This document shows, one piece after another, positions 1 to 6,360 of a DNA stretch of 6,360 nucleotides (position 1 is the stretch's first letter; every line of letters starts with the position of its first letter). Both the position numbers and the translations under genes were made by a program. The notes under the pieces were generated by a model. That model was not told where the DNA came from, made no database searches, and saw nothing but the letters and a program-made list of their open reading frames with translations. Where the stretch lies: assembly GCA_011065005.1 (NCBI GenBank), contig JAAKFP010000150.1, positions 1 to 6,360 of the forward strand, written 5' to 3'. The stretch is from Chlamydiota bacterium (GTDB lineage: Bacteria; Chlamydiota; Chlamydiia; Chlamydiales; Waddliaceae).

Positions 1-232
1 TATCATCTTCACTTGCTTTGTTGCAAATCTTTGGAAACTAATAAGTTGACTGCAGATTTGCGCCTCGCAACTGAAGAGCTATAACAGCCTAAATGTAAAG
101 GTTATTTCTTCTAGCCTCCTAAACCGTGCGGGGTATACCTTAGGATTGAGCATATCCGCAATAGCTTCACGCAATCTCTTTGGGAAAATCGGATCCTTTG
201 GATTGCTAGGCTGACCTTCTATCTCTTTTTTC

Positions 233-256
233 TTTGCGTCTTTGCGCCTTTGCGTT
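233..256. repeat. Three-unit 8-bp tandem repeat (TTTGCGNN)x3
   Basis: Three consecutive 8-base units, each TTTGCG plus two variable bases (TC, CC, TT), begin at 233, 241 and 249. On the minus strand this reads as a CGCAAAGRCGCAAAG-like string encoding QRRKDAK/AKAQRRK-type peptides. From memory, this kind of string recurs in intergenic DNA and in spurious small annotated proteins of many unrelated bacteria, so it is more likely a dispersed repeat than coding sequence. It forms the upstream end of the minus-strand open stretch at 79-255, which suggests the two belong to one element. Confidence 0.6.
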
Positions 257-365
257 TAATTTTATTTCTTAAGTTGACACCATTACCTGAACGGTTACCC
301 CAGAACACTCTAGGTTGCCATCTTAATAAAGATTTATCTTGCCCTTAATACAATCTTTATGTAAT

Positions 366-376
366 TATACTATAAT
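366..376 (+). promoter_or_regulatory. Candidate -10 region for the large PDE/ART-like gene
   Basis: A perfect TATAAT lies at 371-376 and overlaps a TATACT at 366-371, in the most A+T-rich part of the leader. No good -35 hexamer stands 16-18 bases upstream; the best TTG-containing candidate, TTGCCC at 339-344, is too far away. If TATAAT is used, transcription would start near 383 and leave a leader of roughly 70 bases. A weak -35 may mean regulated or activator-dependent transcription, but that is inference, and A+T-rich DNA gives such -10 matches by chance. Confidence 0.35.
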
Positions 377-451
377 AAAAGCTCAAAAATAAGAAATTAT
401 GCAAACTTTTTTAATTTTCAAACAAAAGAACTATAACCAATAAGTAATACT

Positions 452-3400
452 ATGGAACTCAAACCTATTTCATTTTTCAAAGAGTACATCATCAACCCAT
501 TTTCTAGTGATCTGACTTTGGGTGAGAAGATTCTGGCCTTGGCGCTATCTATCCTTCTTGCACCAATAACACTGGGAATTTTGCATATTGTTTGCTATGC
601 CCTGCGAAATAGACATATACGACAATGCAAAGCAAATCTAATCGTAGACAATAACGATCGCTTTCAGAACATTGTCAATAAAACAGACAGGGTCGCCAGA
701 AAAATCCTGCAACCTAACAATACTACCGCTAGCCAAGACGATGTCCCACAATTTATACAAAAGATGATTGAGGAAACTTACGCGCAACCACTCCCCGAAA
801 GATCTGAAGTCGAGGTTCCATTTCGAGATGGTGAAACCTGGGATAAAGTGAAAACTGTCAAGTGGGGTGAATTATCCCCCTCTGAAAAGATTGAACTTAA
901 CAACCACTACGCTCACCCTCATAATCGAGTTGAAGATACATTTTTTAATAGAGCTCTAATCGATGCATACTTCTTTGGAGAAGGCCAATCCCCCTACTTA
1001 GAAAACGACCCAAAAAAACACCACGGAAGTGATCACGCAGTACGTGCAGGGATCTTTGCAGGTGTTTTCGCCTACCTTTATAACAAATACCATCCAGACT
1101 ATGACGTAACAAGTCAAGACGTTACTTTTGCTCAACTTGTTGCCTCTGGGCATGATTGTGCTAGGCAGACAGAAGGGACAGATGTTTATGACGACTGGAG
1201 CGCAGAGAAAACCCTCCAAGTGTTAAAGGACATGGGGGTCAGCGATCCAAAAATACTTGAAGATGCTAAAGAGGCTATCGCCGACAAAGATAGCAAAGAC
1301 TATGAAAAAAAATCGCTCATCGCCAAGTGTGTTCAAAATGCTGACTGTGCAGAATTTTATCGTTTATCATGCGACAGCCCCGTCCAAAGAAAAGCAAGCT
1401 ACGAACACTCCAGAGACTATCTAGATATCTTCCAGGAGTTGAAAGAACTTAGCGGTGAAAATTTAAACCACCACCTCAAAGGAAATGCAACCTATGGTGA
1501 TTTTCTTGAGGCATTGGATGCCGTTAGGTATGAGCTCAATTTGTTAATCTACAGAACGCATCAAAAAGGGAAGCGCAAAGAGTTCTCCGAGCCTGGAAAA
1601 AACTATTATAACAAACTCCTCGCAGAAATAAACCGGGTAGAGTTTCCACTTATCAATAGCATTTTAATGAATACAGAAATCAAAGCTCCCATAAAACCAA
1701 AAGCACCTGAAGAGATAAATAATGATAAAATTATTGCTCGCTATATGCCATGGAAGCACTTCGGATCAAAGTATACCCCTACTCATAACCTTCAAACTCT
1801 CCGCGATTCTATTGACCAACGCGACAGTAGAGAGAGTACATTAAAGATCCTAAGAAAACTTGATGCGGAGTTGCAGAAACGTACCTTTGCATCAAATCAG
1901 TTTGATCTACTACTTAAAATACTGCCCACTAATTCAAAGATCCTAGAAGAGCTTTTAAATGTTTTTGCAAAAATGTCTCCAATACTAAGGGACGAAAAGC
2001 GAAAACAGTTGCTAAATGAACTAGAAAGAGCCGATCGAAAAAACGAATATAAGGATGCAATGGAAAGGTTGAAAGATCTCAATGACCAAACTCTCAATGC
2101 TGCTTTCATGGACCTCAAGCACAGCTATTTGAAAAAATATTTAAAAGAAAATCCAGATTCTTCCAATGAAGAAGAAATTCGAGGTCATGCTCAAGAACTC
2201 AAAATTATATCAGGAGAATTGCTCGGTTATTATAACAATTCCCACAAAAAACTTCGAGATATCCGCGTACAAACAACGGTATCTCTAGCACTAGAAAAGG
2301 CATGCTCTCTCTATTTGAAAGTCAATGACCAAGAAGGTGCGAAAAAAGCCCTGGACCTTGCCGCCAAAGGAATAATCATTGATGAAGACAATGCAGCCTA
2401 TAATATCAACCATGTTCTGGATCAATTACCGGAAGATAAGCCTGTATTCTTGGTAAAAGGATGCGGCTTTTTAAGAAACTTGCATCTAAGAGCATGTAAA
2501 AAAATAATCGATGGAGATCATACCCGAGAGCTTAGTTTCGAATTGCCATCAAAGATTAGAAAAGAGGTAAACAAAAAACTGGAACTTTTGCAAGGGGACC
2601 CGAACGTTGAAATAACCACAGTGGTAGCTGCCTACCCAAAAAAGAACTTTGCAAATGGGGAATATGAAAGTAACGATGCCCTTAGTGTAGGTAGAGAACG
2701 TAAAATTACATTCAAAGATTCAAAAATTGAAGTTTACATTGGGAATTCGAAATTTTTTTTCAATCAATATCACCTGGTTCGACTGCAGATGAAAGAGGGA
2801 ACTACTATACAACAATGCCATCAAGCATTGGCGAAAATCGGCCTTCCAATGGCTTTGATGCAATCCAGACCGGAAGATGCAAAAAAAGAAGCTTTAGCTC
2901 ATGCTCTAATCCTGCGGTTTCCCTCCCTATATTATTCTATTGTTCTTGAAAAAAAACCAGAAGCCGAACCAAAAGATATTTATAATCAACTAACGGAAAA
3001 ACAGAAAAGCATCATCGATAAAGACCTTAAAAATATTCAAATATCCTACGTTAACGAAAACCATCTTGAACTGGTCAATCCCCACTTAGGTAGGGAAGCG
3101 TGGAATGCTGGAGCTCGGGCGCTAGGTGCTTTTGTCAATGGAGGCAATATTGAGGAGACGTCTGGGCTGATCGCAAAGATTTTACAGTCTGGCTTCCTTT
3201 CCTCTCAGGAAAGATTCCAAAGAGGCATCCTCGGATTGGGCTGTTGCCCAAAAACAAATTATTGGGCAGGTTCAGGGAATCAGGTGTTCACAAGAACCTT
3301 ACCAAAAAGCTGGTTTGAGAAAGAGGTTCCCTTAGAGAATTTTGCAATTCGAGGACCTGTTATGGTTCTCCTCGATGTTCAAGCCTTCGAAAGGATGCCC

Positions 3401-3802
3401 TATTCCCATCCTAAGGATCGGAGTGGATTGAGAAATCCCGATCTTATATCACCCCTATGGACCCCCATTAATCAACCGCCCGAATTCTTTTTTAGTGGAA
3501 AAGAAAAACTTAAAGAGATGTCGGGCTTTGCGGACTTCATTACAGAACTAGATAAAAATGGATCTGTACAGACAGAAACAATGTTTGACATCACCTTAGG
3601 ACCACAATACATTAGAAAACTCGTTGTTACAAGCAGGGCCGATAAATATGTCCTCATGAAAGAACTCGAGAGCAATGAAATATATGAAATCGCAGGCACT
3701 CCCTTAGAAGATGCCGTCATCGTTTCGGATAGGCTCCAGAAAAACATGGTCGACAATTTCGAAGACCCCAAAAAACCCAGCATTGCAGCTGAAGCGCTGT
3801 GA
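452..3802 (+). CDS. Large effector-like protein: SidE-type PDE domain plus ART-like C-terminus
   Basis: This 1116-residue protein is not a standard named gene. Residues 26-50 are a hydrophobic stretch broken by Pro38 and ending in basic residues (LRNRHIR), which suggests a membrane anchor or hairpin. Residues about 120-405 look like the SidE/HD-like phosphodiesterase fold: HHGSDHAVR (190-198), GHDCARQTEG (233-242), then NADCAEFYR (296-304), giving the His...His-Asp...Asp pattern. In Legionella, such domains process ADP-ribosylated ubiquitin; the activity here is inferred. Residues about 405-650 are charged and helical, possibly coiled coil or TPR-like. Residues about 690-1095 resemble a bacterial ART-like family: a YHLVRLQM strand, AKIGLPMAL, ILQSGFLSSQERFQRGI (909-925), VFTRTL (945-950) and QTETMF (1040-1045), with Glu1042 as the likely catalytic residue. 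The ATG at 452 is the first in frame and precedes the hydrophobic segment, but has no good Shine-Dalgarno. Base composition looks more A-rich than its neighbours. Secretion as a host-directed effector is plausible but unproven. Confidence 0.7.
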   Translation: MELKPISFFKEYIINPFSSDLTLGEKILALALSILLAPITLGILHIVCYALRNRHIRQCKANLIVDNNDRFQNIVNKTDRVARKILQPNNTTASQDDVPQFIQKMIEETYAQPLPERSEVEVPFRDGETWDKVKTVKWGELSPSEKIELNNHYAHPHNRVEDTFFNRALIDAYFFGEGQSPYLENDPKKHHGSDHAVRAGIFAGVFAYLYNKYHPDYDVTSQDVTFAQLVASGHDCARQTEGTDVYDDWSAEKTLQVLKDMGVSDPKILEDAKEAIADKDSKDYEKKSLIAKCVQNADCAEFYRLSCDSPVQRKASYEHSRDYLDIFQELKELSGENLNHHLKGNATYGDFLEALDAVRYELNLLIYRTHQKGKRKEFSEPGKNYYNKLLAEINRVEFPLINSILMNTEIKAPIKPKAPEEINNDKIIARYMPWKHFGSKYTPTHNLQTLRDSIDQRDSRESTLKILRKLDAELQKRTFASNQFDLLLKILPTNSKILEELLNVFAKMSPILRDEKRKQLLNELERADRKNEYKDAMERLKDLNDQTLNAAFMDLKHSYLKKYLKENPDSSNEEEIRGHAQELKIISGELLGYYNNSHKKLRDIRVQTTVSLALEKACSLYLKVNDQEGAKKALDLAAKGIIIDEDNAAYNINHVLDQLPEDKPVFLVKGCGFLRNLHLRACKKIIDGDHTRELSFELPSKIRKEVNKKLELLQGDPNVEITTVVAAYPKKNFANGEYESNDALSVGRERKITFKDSKIEVYIGNSKFFFNQYHLVRLQMKEGTTIQQCHQALAKIGLPMALMQSRPEDAKKEALAHALILRFPSLYYSIVLEKKPEAEPKDIYNQLTEKQKSIIDKDLKNIQISYVNENHLELVNPHLGREAWNAGARALGAFVNGGNIEETSGLIAKILQSGFLSSQERFQRGILGLGCCPKTNYWAGSGNQVFTRTLPKSWFEKEVPLENFAIRGPVMVLLDVQAFERMPYSHPKDRSGLRNPDLISPLWTPINQPPEFFFSGKEKLKEMSGFADFITELDKNGSVQTETMFDITLGPQYIRKLVVTSRADKYVLMKELESNEIYEIAGTPLEDAVIVSDRLQKNMVDNFEDPKKPSIAAEAL

Positions 3803-3852
3803 TATCAGAAATGGTTAAGTTATTTTTGCACAGTTCCTTAGGGATTACGACT

Positions 3853-4449
3853 CTACTTCACCTCTGACTTGACGATCTTGCCGCAGGCGACCCTTTTCCC
3901 AGCATTTCCGGTGGGGTTTGTCATCAAATCATCTTCACCCTCATGGACGATGACAGACTTCCCAATAATTGAGTGTTCCCCTCTTAGAGAGATCACGCGA
4001 TCAATGCGGTCATAGTGTGCAAACCCAAATTCATCAGCTTCCAGGTTTCCTAAGTCTCCAACATGTCTTTCATAGCTGTCTGGACCTCCATGCTTCTGGT
4101 TGGTAGGGTTGAAATGCCCTCCCGCAGAACTCGCATCTGCAGCACTACAATCCCCGTGCTCATGGATATGAAACCCATGTTTTCCGGGGGTAAGACCACC
4201 AATATCAGCGATTATCCTGACTCTACCTTCCACTTCTGTAAAGGTGACAGCTCCGACGACATCGCTGCCCTCTTTGGGATTGACGACAGCGAATGCTTTG
4301 TGTCCACTGGAAGACTCCGTTGTCATCTCCTCAGCGGCTTGCGACTCTTCTTGCGATGTTTCTTTATCGTCAGCAGACTGGCAACCGAAGACGGCTAGAC
4401 CGATCACCGCTAACAATGAGATCGCTTTTAAATGTGTTGATTGAATCAT
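3853..4449 (-). CDS. sodC: Cu/Zn superoxide dismutase, lipoprotein
   Basis: SodC converts superoxide to oxygen and hydrogen peroxide outside the cytoplasm. The 198-residue protein begins with a lipoprotein signal: a basic start, a hydrophobic core (AISLLAVIGLAV) and a VFGC lipobox with Cys23 as the predicted lipidated residue. A Ser/Glu/Asp/Ala-rich linker follows to about residue 48. The SOD domain (about 50-195) is complete: copper ligands His94, His96, bridging His112 and His169; zinc ligands His112, His120, His129 and Asp132; a Cys101-Cys189 disulfide pair; and Arg186 in GNAGKRVACG, equivalent to the substrate-guiding Arg of other Cu/Zn SODs. The HGFHIHEHGDCSA and GGHFNP motifs are typical. 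The start is fixed by GGAGGG five bases upstream. It lies 43 bases after ligA in the same direction but has its own promoter candidate. It probably protects the envelope from host oxidative attack. The membrane it sits in is not visible from sequence. Confidence 0.97.
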   Translation of the reverse strand: MIQSTHLKAISLLAVIGLAVFGCQSADDKETSQEESQAAEEMTTESSSGHKAFAVVNPKEGSDVVGAVTFTEVEGRVRIIADIGGLTPGKHGFHIHEHGDCSAADASSAGGHFNPTNQKHGGPDSYERHVGDLGNLEADEFGFAHYDRIDRVISLRGEHSIIGKSVIVHEGEDDLMTNPTGNAGKRVACGKIVKSEVK

Positions 4450-4454
4450 AAAGA

Positions 4455-4460
4455 CCCTCC
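4455..4460 (-). promoter_or_regulatory. Ribosome binding site of sodC
   Basis: The minus strand reads GGAGGG, then TCTTT, then the ATG at 4449-4447. This is a near-ideal Shine-Dalgarno sequence with a 5-base spacer. It fixes the sodC start and indicates efficient translation, in contrast to the large plus-strand gene, which lacks one. Confidence 0.8.
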
Positions 4461-4480
4461 AAGTAACTTATTCATTTACC

Positions 4481-6360
<1,880 letters not shown>

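Larger units (their letters stand above)
1..451. other. Intergenic region without a convincing gene
   Basis: No frame here carries a credible complete gene. On the plus strand a frame is open from base 1 to a TAA at 82-84; its 27 residues could be the tail of an upstream gene but are too few to identify. On the minus strand a stop-free stretch lies at 79-255 and encodes a protein-like but start-less peptide of 58 residues containing RLREAIADMLNPKVYPARF; I read this as a possible gene remnant. A TTTGCG tandem repeat sits at 233-256. From about 320 to the start codon at 452 the DNA becomes strongly A+T-rich and carries the likely promoter and leader of the large gene. No tRNA, riboswitch or clear terminator hairpin was seen. 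Confidence 0.6.

Noticed and set aside
23..61. Inverted repeat GCAAATCT / AGATTTGC with a 23-base loop
   Set aside because: An 8-base stem with a long loop and no T-run; weak as a terminator and expected by chance at this length.
1..84. Open plus-strand frame ending ...KLTADLRLATEEL then TAA, faintly like the C-terminal part of MnmE/TrmE
   Set aside because: Only 27 residues are visible and the conserved C-terminal cysteine motif of MnmE is absent; too short to identify, and it may be chance.
42..278. Direct repeat TAAGTTGAC at 42-50 and 270-278, the second containing TTGACA
   Set aside because: Nine bases repeated within 450 A+T-rich bases is near chance expectation, and neither copy has a -10 element at proper spacing.
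3197..3213. Perfect hairpin CTTTCCT-CTC-AGGAAAG inside the large gene
   Set aside because: It lies in conserved-looking coding sequence (FLSSQERF) with no T-run; most likely fortuitous.
3236..3251. Hairpin TTGGGC-TGTT-GCCCAA inside the large gene
   Set aside because: It encodes the GLGCCPK stretch and is not followed by a T-run on either strand; not a terminator.
3472..3783. Minus-strand open frame of 103 codons opposite the end of the large gene
   Set aside because: Antisense shadow: Ser/Phe/Leu-rich, no ribosome binding site, no recognisable domain, and overlaps a well-supported coding frame.
4063..4444. Plus-strand open frames of 111 and 66 codons opposite sodC
   Set aside because: They are antisense to a complete sodC with all metal ligands and lack initiation signals.

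Overview
The window looks like chromosomal DNA from an environmental, amoeba-associated member of the Chlamydiota (the Parachlamydia/Waddlia/Simkania kind). This is an inference: it rests on a large effector-like protein with a Legionella SidE-type phosphodiesterase signature next to ordinary bacterial ligA and sodC genes, and on moderately A+T-rich DNA. No rRNA or tRNA is present to settle the taxonomy.

Layout. Positions 1-451 hold no convincing gene. They contain a three-unit TTTGCG tandem repeat, a probable decayed reading frame on the minus strand, and an A+T-rich promoter-like stretch just before the first gene. Positions 452-3802 (+) encode an 1116-residue protein. It has an N-terminal hydrophobic segment, an HD-like/SidE-type phosphodiesterase (PDE) domain with intact-looking metal/catalytic His and Asp residues, a long helical middle, and a C-terminal region resembling an ADP-ribosyltransferase (ART) fold with a Gln-x-Glu motif. 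Positions 3853-4449 (-) encode a lipid-anchored Cu/Zn superoxide dismutase (SodC) with all metal ligands. Positions 4493-6360 (-) encode NAD-dependent DNA ligase (LigA), whose 5' end lies outside the window.

How they relate. ligA and sodC run in the same direction with a 43-base gap, but sodC has a good sigma-70-type promoter overlapping the end of ligA and its own strong ribosome binding site, so it can be expressed independently. The large gene converges on sodC with only 50 bases between stop codons and no clear terminator. The most interesting item is the large protein: it pairs, in one polypeptide, the two enzyme classes (PDE and mono-ART) that Legionella SidE effectors use for ubiquitin phosphoribosylation, in a different arrangement and with a different ART motif. 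SodC at the envelope and an effector-like PDE/ART protein both fit life inside a host cell, while LigA is housekeeping. Domain calls come from motif recognition by eye; no database search was possible.
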